In this document: positions 16,193 through 24,725 of the stretch, one piece after another
Layout of the letters: every line of letters starts with the position of its first letter
Numbering within the stretch: position 1 is the first letter of the stretch
From: Sinorhizobium sp. B11
GTDB lineage: Bacteria; Pseudomonadota; Alphaproteobacteria; Rhizobiales; Rhizobiaceae
Direction of reading: 5' to 3'
Assembly (NCBI GenBank): GCA_039725955.1
Contig: CP091034.1
Location: forward strand, 2,728,001-2,792,000
Length of the DNA: 64,000 nucleotides
Translations under genes and position numbers: made by a program
Notes under the pieces: model-generated
What the model saw: only the letters and a program-made list of their open reading frames with translations
Database searches by the model: none
What the model was told of the DNA's origin: nothing

Positions 16193-16384
16193 TGCCTGCA
16201 TTTGCCGCACGTCCATTCTGGATGCGTCGCGATTTGCCGAGATCTGAAACCAGCCTGTGCCGAATGCCCGCCACCGTAAATGATCGATGCATTTACCGTT
16301 GCGTACTTGTCGGACGCCGTCAGCCGTTCAGGATGATCCACGAACGAAGCGGCAGTTCGCCTGATGCAGGAAGGGAAAGGTGTT

Positions 16385-17518
16385 ATGGCAAAGACCACCG
16401 CGCCCTCATCCGGCAAAAGCAGGCGCCGCGCTCTGCCGTTCGCCATTCTGGCGTTTTTCCTTTGTCTGGCCGGATCCTTCCCACGGCACGCGTTTGCCGC
16501 CCCGCCCGAATTTCCGGTCCGCGAACTGGTGGTCGGCACCAAGGAGGCTCCGCCCTTTGCCATGAAGGGACCGGATGGCAGCTGGACAGGTCTCTCGATC
16601 GAACTCTGGCGCCAGGTCGCGGAAAAACTCGGGCTCAAATACCGGCTGGTCGAGGAACCCTCGGTACAGAGCCTGATCGAGGCGACGAAGCGCGGCGACT
16701 ACGATCTCTCCGTCGCCGCCATCACCATCACGGCCGACCGGGAGCGCAATGTCGATTTCTCCCAGCCATTCTACAATACCGGCCTCGGCATCGCCGTCTC
16801 CGTCCACAGCGCTTCCGTCTGGTACGAGATCACCCAGACGATGACTTCCCTCGGTTTCCTGCAGGCGGTCGGCGCCCTCATCGGCATCTCGCTGGCCGTT
16901 GGCGCCTTGATCTGGCTCTTCGAGCACCGCCACAACGAGGATTTCGGCGGCGGCGCCGCCAGGGGGCTCGGCGCGAGCATCTGGTGGTCGGCTGAAGCCA
17001 TGACGCAGGCAAGTACCGGTCATCGCGGCCCTAAGACGCTCGGAGGACGAACGCTCGCGATCCTCTGGATGGTCATGTCGATCATCACCATCGCCGTCTT
17101 CACCGCAAGCGTCACCTCCGCGCTCACGACGCGTCAGATCAGGGGACTGGTGAACGGCGCAGAAGACCTGCCGCGGGCACGCGTCGGTGCCGTGTCGGGA
17201 TCGGCGACCACAGGATTTCTCGACGGCGAACGCATCAGGCATCGGGATTTCGCCAATGTGCAGGACGGCTTCCGGGCGCTGACATCAGGCTCGATCGATG
17301 CCTTCGTCTATGACAAGCCGCTGCTTGCCTGGACGGCCGAACAGCAGTTTCCGACCAGCGTGCAAGTACTGGACACCGTCTTCGAGCCACAGAACTACGG
17401 CATGGCAATGCCCGCCGGCAGCCGCTACCGCAAGCCTATCGATGTCGCCATTCTCGAAGCGATCCACGACGAGGCGTGGAAGGAGACGTTGTTTCAGTAT
17501 CTCGGGGAGAAAAAATGA
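16385..17518 (+). CDS. GluR0-like ligand-gated ion channel (binding domain plus pore)
   Basis: 377 residues. Signal peptide about 17-38. Lobe S1 (about 45-140) contains 'GTKEAPPFAMKGPDGSWTGL' and 'ITITADRERNVDFSQPFYNT' with the ligand-carboxylate Arg. M1 spans about 158-178. The re-entrant pore region 'GASIWWSAEAMTQASTGHRG' (196-215) precedes 'PKTLGGR', and M3 'ILWMVMSIITIAVFTASVTS' (226-245) has the gate-like 'FTASVTSALTT'. Lobe S2 follows with 'GAVSGSATTGFLD' and Asp310 in 'DAFVYD'. This is the architecture of bacterial ionotropic glutamate receptors. The K+-type filter TVGYGD is replaced by QASTGH. ATG 16385 is preferred over 16364 because of a GAAAGG site. Confidence 0.85.
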   Translation: MAKTTAPSSGKSRRRALPFAILAFFLCLAGSFPRHAFAAPPEFPVRELVVGTKEAPPFAMKGPDGSWTGLSIELWRQVAEKLGLKYRLVEEPSVQSLIEATKRGDYDLSVAAITITADRERNVDFSQPFYNTGLGIAVSVHSASVWYEITQTMTSLGFLQAVGALIGISLAVGALIWLFEHRHNEDFGGGAARGLGASIWWSAEAMTQASTGHRGPKTLGGRTLAILWMVMSIITIAVFTASVTSALTTRQIRGLVNGAEDLPRARVGAVSGSATTGFLDGERIRHRDFANVQDGFRALTSGSIDAFVYDKPLLAWTAEQQFPTSVQVLDTVFEPQNYGMAMPAGSRYRKPIDVAILEAIHDEAWKETLFQYLGEKK

Positions 17519-17564
17519 TCGCCCGGGCGAGAGGCCCTCCCCGCCCCGGCACTTGCCATCCCGC

Positions 17565-17780
17565 CTACCAGTTGCCCGGATCGGCAGTGTGATCGACGGC
17601 TGCGAATTCATCCGCCTTTGCCCGATCGAGCGTCACAGTCCGCGTCCGCTTCGTCTCATCGGCAACCAGATAGCGAAGCGGCGCCGCGTCCCTGGCAAGC
17701 TCCTGATACAGGAGAAGCGCAGCCTCCTCGGCGGTATCGGCCTCGATCTCTCGCGTGATGGTTACGGTGAACTTGTTCAT
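17565..17780 (-). CDS. Small hypothetical protein (71 residues)
   Basis: Starts MNKFTVTITREIEADTAEEA, then a helix 'ALLLYQELARDAAPLRYLVA' and a polar tail. The beta-strand/helix beginning is typical of small ligand- or nucleic-acid-binding folds, but no family is recognised. It is alone on its strand between the receptor channel and the SDR gene. GAGAAGG precedes the ATG at 17780. Confidence 0.55.
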   Translation of the reverse strand: MNKFTVTITREIEADTAEEAALLLYQELARDAAPLRYLVADETKRTRTVTLDRAKADEFAAVDHTADPGNW

Positions 17781-17903
17781 GGCATCTGGCCTTCTCGATC
17801 GTCGCGGGCATGGGCGCAATGTCCACCGCCTGACAATAGGCTGAGAGCGGAATAGTTCAAGCTACCCTGCCCTCGACAACCAGCCGTCCGCCATCCGGTC
17901 CCC

Positions 17904-18608
17904 TCAAACCGACCGCATCAACCCGCCATCCACCTTCAGGCTCTGGCCGGTAATATACCCCGCCCCATCGGACACCAGAAACGCGATGGTCGCCGCCACT
18001 TCCGCACTCGTGCCATAGCGCTGCATCGGCACGGTCTCGCGTCGCGCCTCGGTAGCCGGAAGGCTGTCGATCCAGCCGGGCAGCACGTTGTTCATGCGGA
18101 TGTTTTCGGCCGCATAGGTGTCGGCAAAGAGCTTGGTATAGGCGGCAAGGCCGGCGCGGAAGACCGCCGAAGTCGGGAACATCGTTGACGGCTCGAAGAC
18201 CCAGGCCGTCGAGATATTGACGATTGCGCCCTTCTTCTGCGCCTGCATGATCGGGGTGACCAGCCGCACCGGGCGGATGACGTTCATCAGATAGACGTCC
18301 ATGCCCGTATGCCACTGCTCGTCGGTGATCTCGTTGAGCGCTGCGCGCGGCCCGTGGCCGGCGCTGTTGACGAGAACGTCGACGCGCCCCCAGGCGCCCA
18401 TCGCGGCATCGACCAGCCGCTTCAGATCGTCGTTCGACTGGTTGGAGCCGGTCACGCCGACACCGCCGAGTTCCTTGGCAAGCGCCTCGCCCTTGCCGGA
18501 TGAAGACAGGATCGCGACCTTGTAGCCATCGGCCGCAAGGCGTCTTGCGCTTTCGGCTCCCATGCCGCTGCCGCCTGCCGTGATTACAGCCACTTTTTCT
18601 ACTGACAT
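17904..18608 (-). CDS. SDR-family protein lacking the canonical catalytic Tyr
   Basis: 234 residues of Rossmann fold. Cofactor motif 'VITAGGSGMGAESARRLAAD' is a variant of TGxxxGxG; 'VLVNSAGHGP' replaces NNAG; the catalytic-region Ser lies in 'VNISTAWVFEP'. Where YxxxK is expected the sequence is 'TSAVFRAGLAAYTKLFAD', with no Tyr four residues before a Lys. 'GYITGQSLKVDGG' closes the fold. It may be a non-classical SDR that uses other residues. ATG 18608 has an AGGAGGG site. It is divergent from the LysR gene at 18726. Confidence 0.85.
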   Translation of the reverse strand: MSVEKVAVITAGGSGMGAESARRLAADGYKVAILSSSGKGEALAKELGGVGVTGSNQSNDDLKRLVDAAMGAWGRVDVLVNSAGHGPRAALNEITDEQWHTGMDVYLMNVIRPVRLVTPIMQAQKKGAIVNISTAWVFEPSTMFPTSAVFRAGLAAYTKLFADTYAAENIRMNNVLPGWIDSLPATEARRETVPMQRYGTSAEVAATIAFLVSDGAGYITGQSLKVDGGLMRSV

Positions 18609-18708
18609 GCCGGTGCCCTCCTGAAACGATATCGTCGATTGATTGGTGTCTGCGCGGAGGGTATCATTTTCACTGCGCGAGCGCGAAACAGTTCTCCTCT
18701 TCTTTGCC

Positions 18709-18723
18709 AGTAGAAAAACTACT
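18709..18723. promoter_or_regulatory. Inverted repeat before the LysR start
   Basis: AGTAG-AAAAA-CTACT, a perfect 5-5-5 repeat ending two bases before ATG 18726. The ten bases AGTAGAAAAA occur again in inverted orientation at 18594-18603, inside the start of the divergent SDR gene. It may be an autoregulatory LysR site. Confidence 0.35.
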
Positions 18724-18725
18724 CG

Positions 18726-19619
18726 ATGAGCGATATCCCGGGAAAGCTTCCCTCCCTCAATGGCCTCAGAGCCTTCGAGGTCGCCGCGCGACACCTCAAC
18801 TTCAGGCTCGCCGCCGAAGAGCTCGGTGTCACGCAGGGCGCCGTCGCCCAGCAGGTCCGCGGGCTGGAGGCGCAACTCGGCATGACCCTGTTCGAACGGC
18901 TTCCCCGCACGCTGGCGCTGACGGCCGAGGGCAGACGCTACATCGCCGATATCAGGCGCGCCTTCGAGATCATCGCCCGCGCAACAGACGAGCTGAAGCC
19001 GCAGGCGATCAAGCTCACCATCAGCACGACGCCGACCTTTGCATCGAAATGGCTGATCCCGCGCCTGCCTGACTTCACCGCCCTGCATCCCGATCTCGAC
19101 CTGCATATCCTGGCGACCGAGCGCATCTCGAATTTCGCCGCCGATGGCGTCGATCTCGCCGTCCGCTATGGCCGTCCGCCCTTCGGACCGGGGCTGAATG
19201 CCGAGCTTCTGTTCGAACAAGAGGTCATCGCCGTCTGCAGCCCGCTGCTGCTTGCCGGCCGCAACCCGCCGCGCACGGCCGAGGAGCTTTCGGCCTATCC
19301 GCTGCTGCACGATGCTCACAATCTCTGGCCGGAATTCGTCGAGCGCCATCTCGCCAACAGCAGCAGCCCCACCTTCAAAGGCATCAGCTTTTCGCAGACC
19401 GCGCACGCCATCGAGGCGGCGATTGCCGGACAGGGCATCGTTCTTGCCAATGGCGGTTTCGTCACCGAAGACCTCGCCCGGGGCCGGCTGGTGCGTGTCT
19501 TCGAAGCCAGGCTGCGCGGCCCTTCGGATATCTACCTCGTCTGGCCCCGCCACCGGAAATCTGCCGCGCGGGAAACCGTGATCGGATGGTTGTTCGCCGA
19601 AGCGCAGACGCCAGGCTGA
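18726..19619 (+). CDS. LysR-family regulator (GcvA-like)
   Basis: 297 residues. The helix-turn-helix lies in 'LNGLRAFEVAARHLNFRLAA' and 'LGVTQGAVAQQVRGLEAQLG', followed by 'LFERLPRTLALTAEG'. The effector domain has the GcvA-group marks 'TISTTPTFASKWLIPRLPDF', 'LHILATERISNFAADGVDLA' and 'VRYGRPPFGPGL'. It is divergent from the SDR gene with 117 bases between starts and probably regulates it and itself. Confidence 0.9.
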   Translation: MSDIPGKLPSLNGLRAFEVAARHLNFRLAAEELGVTQGAVAQQVRGLEAQLGMTLFERLPRTLALTAEGRRYIADIRRAFEIIARATDELKPQAIKLTISTTPTFASKWLIPRLPDFTALHPDLDLHILATERISNFAADGVDLAVRYGRPPFGPGLNAELLFEQEVIAVCSPLLLAGRNPPRTAEELSAYPLLHDAHNLWPEFVERHLANSSSPTFKGISFSQTAHAIEAAIAGQGIVLANGGFVTEDLARGRLVRVFEARLRGPSDIYLVWPRHRKSAARETVIGWLFAEAQTPG

Positions 19620-19750
19620 GCACTCGCGCCTGGGCCAGGGCCAGGCTGGCGAACATATCAACTGATGAACCCCTTGTGCAGAACGCCGGAGACACCAGAT
19701 TCAATCTCTTCATTGCCTCCGATAAGCATCGATAATCACAGGCCTATTTG

Positions 19751-20869
19751 ATGTTCCATTTCGTTCTCGGGCTCCCCTGGCTCGTCGTCGTCCTCAGGTT
19801 CATTCTCCCCCTGCCATGGATCTGGCCCGCCAAGGCCCTGCTTGCCGGCCTGCTCCTCATCGCCTCGCAGCAGGTGCTGCTGAACCGTATATCCTCGGGT
19901 TCCGTCTTCGCGCCCGAATATCCGCGCCCGCTGATTATCGTCCTGAATTTCCTCTTCGGCGCCACGCTCCTGCTCGCCGTCTTCCAGATCGCGCTCGATG
20001 TCGTGTCGCTTGTCCTTGCCCTCATGGAGGGCCGATTTCCGGCCGTGCCCCCCGAAGTCCGCTATATCATCGGGCTTGCAGCCTTCGGTCTGGCCGCTTT
20101 CGGCGTTGCCGGAGCCGTGCGCATTCCGCCGGTGAAAAATGTCGAGATCTCGATCCGGGACCTGCCCGAAGCCTTCGAGGGCTACCGCCTGCTGCAATTG
20201 ACCGACCTGCATCTCAGCCGCCTATTCCCGGCCTCCTGGGCCGAAACCCTCGTGAGGAGGGCCAATGAGCTGAAAACCGACCTGATCGTCGTGACCGGCG
20301 ATTTCATCGACGGCCGCCTTGAAAAACGGCGGGCGGATGTCGCCCCCCTGGCGAAGCTTCAGGCTCCCGATGGCATCTTCGCCATCCCCGGCAATCACGA
20401 ATATTATTTCGGCTACGACGAGTGGATGCAGCACGACGCCAGTCTCGGCATGCGCATGCTGATGAATGAGCATGCCGTCATCGAGCGCGAGGCGAGCCGC
20501 ATCGTCATTGCCGGCGTGACGGATCTTGCGGCTTTCGGCAGAACCATGCCGAACCCGGACCTTGCCGCGGCATTGAACGGCGCTCCGCCCGAAGCCCCGA
20601 TCATCCTCCTCGACCATCAGCCGAGAATGGCAGCCGAGACCGCCAAGAGAGGCATTGCCCTGCAGCTGTCGGGACATACCCATGGCGGCATGGTGTTCGG
20701 CCTCGACCGTCTGGTCGCCCGCGCCAATGGCGGTTTCGTCTCCGGCCACTACCACGTCGGCGGCATGCAGCTCTATGTCAACAACGGCACCGCGCTCTGG
20801 CCGGGCTTTGCGCTGAGGCTCGGCCGGCCCTCGGAGCTGACGGTATTCACGCTGCGCAGACGCGCCTAA
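19751..20869 (+). CDS. Membrane-anchored metallophosphoesterase
   Basis: 372 residues. Four hydrophobic helices occupy about residues 1-120. A calcineurin-like phosphoesterase domain follows with 'LTDLHLSR' (Asp, His), 'VVTGDFIDG' (Asp), 'IPGNHEYYFGYDEW' (Asn, His), 'ILLDHQP' and 'LSGHTHGG' (two His), giving a complete dinuclear metal site. This is the YkuE/YaeI-like group; lipid A or UDP-sugar pyrophosphate substrates are known in relatives, but the substrate here is open. The catalytic part faces one side of the inner membrane. Its stop overlaps that of the convergent XRE gene by four bases. Confidence 0.9.
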   Translation: MFHFVLGLPWLVVVLRFILPLPWIWPAKALLAGLLLIASQQVLLNRISSGSVFAPEYPRPLIIVLNFLFGATLLLAVFQIALDVVSLVLALMEGRFPAVPPEVRYIIGLAAFGLAAFGVAGAVRIPPVKNVEISIRDLPEAFEGYRLLQLTDLHLSRLFPASWAETLVRRANELKTDLIVVTGDFIDGRLEKRRADVAPLAKLQAPDGIFAIPGNHEYYFGYDEWMQHDASLGMRMLMNEHAVIEREASRIVIAGVTDLAAFGRTMPNPDLAAALNGAPPEAPIILLDHQPRMAAETAKRGIALQLSGHTHGGMVFGLDRLVARANGGFVSGHYHVGGMQLYVNNGTALWPGFALRLGRPSELTVFTLRRRA

Positions 20870-21699
20870 TCCCGCTCGGGTTTTGCGTCTCTCACCATCA
20901 GGCGAATACGCTCGGCGAGATCCGGATCGACGGGATTATAGACGACCATGTTGAGATCCGGCCTGCCGTCGATTGCAAAGCCGGAATATTCAAGCTCGAT
21001 ATCGCCGAGAACGGGATGTCTCAGCCGCTTGGTTCCCTCGCCATGGGCGATCACCTCGTTCTCCTCCCAGATCCGCTTGAACTCGGCGCTCGTGCGGCAA
21101 AGTTCCTCCACCAGATCTGCTATTTCCGAGGTCGCCCCCGCCCGCGCCGCATCCGCCCGGAAGGCCCCGACGACGAAACGCGCCATGGCATCCCAGTCGT
21201 GCTGGACGTTACGGACGCCGGGATTGGAGAACAGCAGGCGCAAGACGTTCCTGTCATCAGGCGCAAGCTTGCCATAGTCGGTCATGACGATGGTCGCCGC
21301 GCGGTTCCACGCCACGATATCCCAGGCCGCCGTGCGCACCAGCGCCGGGCTCACCTCGAGCGTATCGAGAAGCCGTTGCAGGCGCGGGCTGATGCCCTCC
21401 ACTGCACGGTAGCGCACCTCGGGCGGCCGGCCGAGGCCGAGGATGAAGAGATGCTCGCGCTCCGGCTCGGTCAGCATCAGGCCACTGGCGATCCGGTTCA
21501 GGACATCGGCCGATGCCGCTCCGCCCCGCCCCTGCTCCAGCCATGTGTACCAGGTCGGGCTTATATTGGCGCGCTGTGCCACCTCTTCCCGCCTCAAGCC
21601 CGGGGTGCGCCGTCGCCCGGAAAAACCGAATACAGCCGGATCGAGGCGCGAGCGGCGGTCGCGAAGGAAGGTGCCGAGGGAGTTGACGTCAGTGCTCAT
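20866..21699 (-). CDS. XRE-type regulator with MmyB-like ligand domain
   Basis: 277 residues from ATG 21699 (a start at 21717 adds six). N-terminal helix-turn-helix: 'LGTFLRDRRSRLDP', 'GLRREEVAQRANISPTWYTW' and 'LEQGRGGAASADVLNRIASG'. The C-terminal PAS-like MmyB domain has 'LVRTAAWDIVAWNRAATIV', 'NVLRLLFSNPGVR' and 'RHPVLGDIELEYSGFAIDG'. In actinobacteria and proteobacteria such regulators bind fatty acids or small ligands and control a neighbouring SDR or reductase. It is divergent from the epimerase-like gene at 21797. Confidence 0.9.
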   Translation of the reverse strand: MSTDVNSLGTFLRDRRSRLDPAVFGFSGRRRTPGLRREEVAQRANISPTWYTWLEQGRGGAASADVLNRIASGLMLTEPEREHLFILGLGRPPEVRYRAVEGISPRLQRLLDTLEVSPALVRTAAWDIVAWNRAATIVMTDYGKLAPDDRNVLRLLFSNPGVRNVQHDWDAMARFVVGAFRADAARAGATSEIADLVEELCRTSAEFKRIWEENEVIAHGEGTKRLRHPVLGDIELEYSGFAIDGRPDLNMVVYNPVDPDLAERIRLMVRDAKPERD

Positions 21700-21796
21700 A
21701 ATATTCCTGTTAGCCATTATAATAGGATAACGTCACTACTTTAACAGCATAAAACATAGCGCAATAGTGGGCTTCATCGCAATAAGGAGACACGAC

Positions 21797-22696
21797 ATGC
21801 GCATTTTCCTCACCGGCGCCACTGGCTTCATCGGCTCGGCCATCGTCCCCGAACTCCTGAAGGCAGGCCATCATGTCATCGGCATGACCCGCTCTGACGC
21901 CGGCGCCAAAGCGCTCGAAGAGGCAGGCGTCGAAGCTCACAAGGGTGTGCTGGAAGAACCCGAGACTGTCCGTCGCGGCGTCGAAAAGGCCGATGCCGTC
22001 ATCCATACGGCCTTCGACCATGATTTCTCCCGCTTCGTCGAGAATTGCCAGAAGGATAGCCGCGTCATTGCCGCCATGGGCGAGGCGCTGAAGGGCACCA
22101 ACCGCCCGCTGCTGATCACCTCGGGCACCGGCATCGGCAATGCCCATCTCGGCGAACCCGCGAGCGAGGACGTCTTCAATGACGAGCATCCCAACCCGCG
22201 CATCGCGTCCGAACGGGCCGGCAATGCGCTTCTCGACCAGGGCGTCAACGTCTCGGTCATGCGCCTTCCCCAGGTTCACAACACGTTCAAGCAGGGCCTC
22301 GTCTCCCCGCTCATCGAAATCGCCCGGCGGAATGGCGCTGTCGGCTATGTCGGCGAAGGCCGCAACCGCTTCCCGGCCGGCCACCTGCTGGACGTTGCCC
22401 TCCTCTACCGGCTTGCCATCGAAAGAGCCGTATCAGGCGCCCGCTACAATGCCGTTGCCGAAGAAGGCATCGCCACCCGCGAGATCGCCGAAGCCCTCGG
22501 CCGCGGCCTGAAGCTGCCGGTCATCTCGGTCGCGCCGGAAAAGGCGGCCGAGCATTTCGGCTGGATGGCGATTTTCGCCGGCCTCGACTTCCCGGCCTCC
22601 AGCGCAAAGACCCGCCGCATCCTCGGCTGGAGCCCGGTCGGACCCGGCCTGATCGCCGATCTCGACGCGATGGATTATGGCGCTCTCGCAGCCTGA
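21797..22696 (+). CDS. NAD-dependent epimerase/dehydratase-like SDR
   Basis: 299 residues, extended or atypical SDR. 'MRIFLTGATGFIGSAIVPEL' is the cofactor motif. The region 'PLLITSGTGIGNAHLGEPAS' holds the active-site Thr/Ser, and 'NPRIASERAGNALLDQGVNV' carries no YxxxK, as in several reductase-like members (YeeZ/WcaG-like group). 'RFPAGHLLDVALLYRLAIE' is typical of the group. AAGGAG precedes ATG 21797. It is divergent from the XRE/MmyB regulator, which probably represses it; the substrate is unknown. Confidence 0.87.
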   Translation: MRIFLTGATGFIGSAIVPELLKAGHHVIGMTRSDAGAKALEEAGVEAHKGVLEEPETVRRGVEKADAVIHTAFDHDFSRFVENCQKDSRVIAAMGEALKGTNRPLLITSGTGIGNAHLGEPASEDVFNDEHPNPRIASERAGNALLDQGVNVSVMRLPQVHNTFKQGLVSPLIEIARRNGAVGYVGEGRNRFPAGHLLDVALLYRLAIERAVSGARYNAVAEEGIATREIAEALGRGLKLPVISVAPEKAAEHFGWMAIFAGLDFPASSAKTRRILGWSPVGPGLIADLDAMDYGALAA

Positions 22697-22704
22697 GCCG
22701 CAAA

Positions 22705-22738
22705 TGCACCTGCGGGGCCTTTCAGTCCCGCAGGTGCA
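22705..22738. terminator. Bidirectional hairpin terminator
   Basis: TGCACCTGCGGG and CCCGCAGGTGCA form a perfect 12-pair stem with a 10-base loop, placed between the convergent stops at 22696 and 22754. There is no T-run, so its effect may be mainly 3'-end stabilisation. Confidence 0.7.
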
Positions 22739-22753
22739 GAGCGTTCCAAGTCG

Positions 22754-23512
22754 TCAGATCCCAAGTCCGCCGGCGACATCGATGACGCCGCCACTCATGT
22801 AACCGCCATGCGGCCCCGCCAGATGGCAGATGAGCGCGGAGACCTCCTCAAGCGTCGCAATGCGCCTGATGGGATGCAGGTCGAGAAGTGCGTCGGGCAC
22901 GGTGTCTCCCAGCGCTTCGACGGACATGTCGGTCGGCATCACGCCGGGCTGGACGACGTTGACGGTGATGTTGCGCCTGCCGAGATCGCGCGCCACACCC
23001 TTCGCATAGCCGATGAGCGCGGCCTTCGTACCGGCATAATCGGCGACACCCGGAACCAGCACGCGTGTACCGAACAGCGAACCGATGAAGAGAATCCGGC
23101 CGCCATCGGACAGCACCGGAGCCGCCGCCCGCGTCACCGACACCGGCCCCAGCACATTGGTCTGCCATTGGCGGTCGAGATTGACCACGTCGAGTTCGGG
23201 ATCATCGACCGTCTTGCCCTGTACGGCGATCGCCGCATTGTTGACGAGGATGTCGAGCTTGCCGAAAGTGGCAATGACCGTGTCGATCAGCGGTTTGGCA
23301 GCGGCCGTATCGGCCTGGTCGCTCTGGATCGCCAGAGCCCGCACACCCTTCGCCCGCAGCCTCTCGACCACGGCCTCCGCCTTCCCGGCCGAGGCCACGT
23401 AGCTGATCGCAACATCAGCGCCCTGATCGGCCAGCGCTTCCGCCGTCGCCGCTCCAAGTCCGCGCGAACCACCGGTCACGAGAGCGACCTTTCCCTTCAA
23501 AATCTGAGACAT
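22754..23512 (-). CDS. Short-chain dehydrogenase/reductase (FabG-like)
   Basis: 252 residues. 'VALVTGGSRGLGAATAEALA' binds cofactor; 'ILVNNAAIAV' is the NNAG motif; catalytic residues are Ser in 'ILFIGSLFGTR' and Tyr/Lys in 'ADYAGTKAALIGYAKGVARD' (YxxxK). 'NVVQPGVMPTDM' and 'GGYMSGGVIDVAGGLGI' complete the classical fold. It is divergent from the TetR regulator at 23671, with matching palindromes between them, so it is the regulator's most likely target. Substrate unknown. Confidence 0.92.
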   Translation of the reverse strand: MSQILKGKVALVTGGSRGLGAATAEALADQGADVAISYVASAGKAEAVVERLRAKGVRALAIQSDQADTAAAKPLIDTVIATFGKLDILVNNAAIAVQGKTVDDPELDVVNLDRQWQTNVLGPVSVTRAAAPVLSDGGRILFIGSLFGTRVLVPGVADYAGTKAALIGYAKGVARDLGRRNITVNVVQPGVMPTDMSVEALGDTVPDALLDLHPIRRIATLEEVSALICHLAGPHGGYMSGGVIDVAGGLGI

Positions 23513-23575
23513 GAGTGTCCTTTCTACCCCGTCCAGGCGCCCGCCTGCCGTCATCGGCAGGCTGCGCATTTTTCT

Positions 23576-23649
23576 GTAACGATCGTTACGGTAACGATTG
23601 GTATGAAATGTAGACAACGCGTGTCAAGTAGTTTAATAACGGTCGTTAT
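23576..23649. promoter_or_regulatory. Paired TetR operators
   Basis: GTAACG-AT-CGTTAC (23576-23589) and ATAACG-GT-CGTTAT (23636-23649) share the same 6-2-6 palindrome form. A third, half-degenerate copy GTAACG-AT-TGGTAT (23591-23604) abuts the first. One site faces each divergent gene. Confidence 0.75.
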
Positions 23650-23670
23650 GAAATTGACCGGACTGACCTG

Positions 23671-24276
23671 ATGGGACGCCATCGCGAATTTGACGTGGAA
23701 AAAGTGCTCGATTCCGCCCTGTGCCTCTTCTGGCGAAAGGGCTACGAAGGCACGTCCTATGCTGACCTGACGGAGGCCGCCGGCATCGAGCGCCCCGCCC
23801 TCTATTCCGCCTTCGGCAACAAGGAAGCCCTCTTCCGCAAGGCGCTGGACCGCTATTCCGAGCGCTATCTGGATTACCTCCCGGTGGCGCTGAAACTGCC
23901 GACCTCACGCGAGGTCGCCGCCCACATCCTCTACAATGCGGTTGACCTCAATACCCGCTTTCCCAACCATACGGGCTGTCTTGGCATCAATGGCGCGGTT
24001 GCAGGATCCGACGAGGCCGAACCGGTACGGCAGGCGCTGATCGATTTTCGCGCAGCTGGCCAGGCGCAGCTTCAGGAGCGCTTCGAGCGGGCGAAGGCGG
24101 AAGGCGACCTGCCGGAAACGGCCAATACGGAAGCCCTTGCGGCATTCATCATGGCCATGACCCACGGCATGGCGGTACAGGCCAAGGCCGGCTTCAGCCG
24201 CGAGATGCTGAATGCCGTTGCCGATCAGGCGCTATCCACCTGGCCGACAGGTCATGCCAATTTTTCCGAAAATTGA
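23671..24276 (+). CDS. TetR-family regulator
   Basis: 201 residues. DNA-binding part 'DVEKVLDSALCLFWRKGYEG', 'TSYADLTEAAGIERPALYSA', 'FGNKEALFRKALDRY'. The C-terminal ligand domain has the 'NHTGCLGINGAVAGSDEAEP' segment seen in many redox-linked TetR proteins (group TetR_C_16/AefR-like). It is divergent from the SDR gene; the twin palindromes strongly suggest local regulation by this protein. Confidence 0.92.
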   Translation: MGRHREFDVEKVLDSALCLFWRKGYEGTSYADLTEAAGIERPALYSAFGNKEALFRKALDRYSERYLDYLPVALKLPTSREVAAHILYNAVDLNTRFPNHTGCLGINGAVAGSDEAEPVRQALIDFRAAGQAQLQERFERAKAEGDLPETANTEALAAFIMAMTHGMAVQAKAGFSREMLNAVADQALSTWPTGHANFSEN

Positions 24277-24347
24277 TCATAGTCGCCGGGAGAAGCACGT
24301 TGCAGCAAACGCTCCATAAATGCTTCACGCGCCCGATAATCCGCGCT

Positions 24348-24683
24348 TTAACCTCTGCTCCAGCGTGCCCGCGCTTCAGCTTCATTTAGTGCAATGCAGT
24401 CTTGCCCAATGCTGAATGTGGCTCGGGAAAGCTGCGTCGAGGTAAGGTCGGTCCTGATCAAAAGTAGCAGCCAGTCGATGATCCGCTCGCCGACGACGCT
24501 TCGCATGTCGGCCGGTCGATGGACGGCACAGTTTTGACGGATAATCTCGCCGCCTTCCAGAACGATTTCGCAGCTAGTTTCATAGTATCGGCCAAAGCCG
24601 ATCTGCTCGGGAATATCTGGAACGGACGAAAGATAGATCAGGAATTCACGCTCCGCCCAGGGCATCACATCGACATTTGCCAT
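24348..24683 (-). CDS. Hypothetical protein (about 111 residues)
   Basis: From ATG 24683: MANVDVMPWAEREFLIYLSS, then 'IGFGRYYETSCEIVLEGGE', 'VGERIIDWLLLLIRTDL' and 'FSIGQDCIALNEAEARARW'. It is mixed alpha/beta and soluble; no family recognised. A GTG at 24701 would add six residues. Codon use is more AT-rich than in its neighbours, and the gene stands alone, so it may be a recent arrival. Confidence 0.5.
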   Translation of the reverse strand: MANVDVMPWAEREFLIYLSSVPDIPEQIGFGRYYETSCEIVLEGGEIIRQNCAVHRPADMRSVVGERIIDWLLLLIRTDLTSTQLSRATFSIGQDCIALNEAEARARWSRG

Positions 24684-24725
24684 CTGATTGCTCAGCCTCA
24701 CTGGCTCTAATTTTTGATCAACAGC

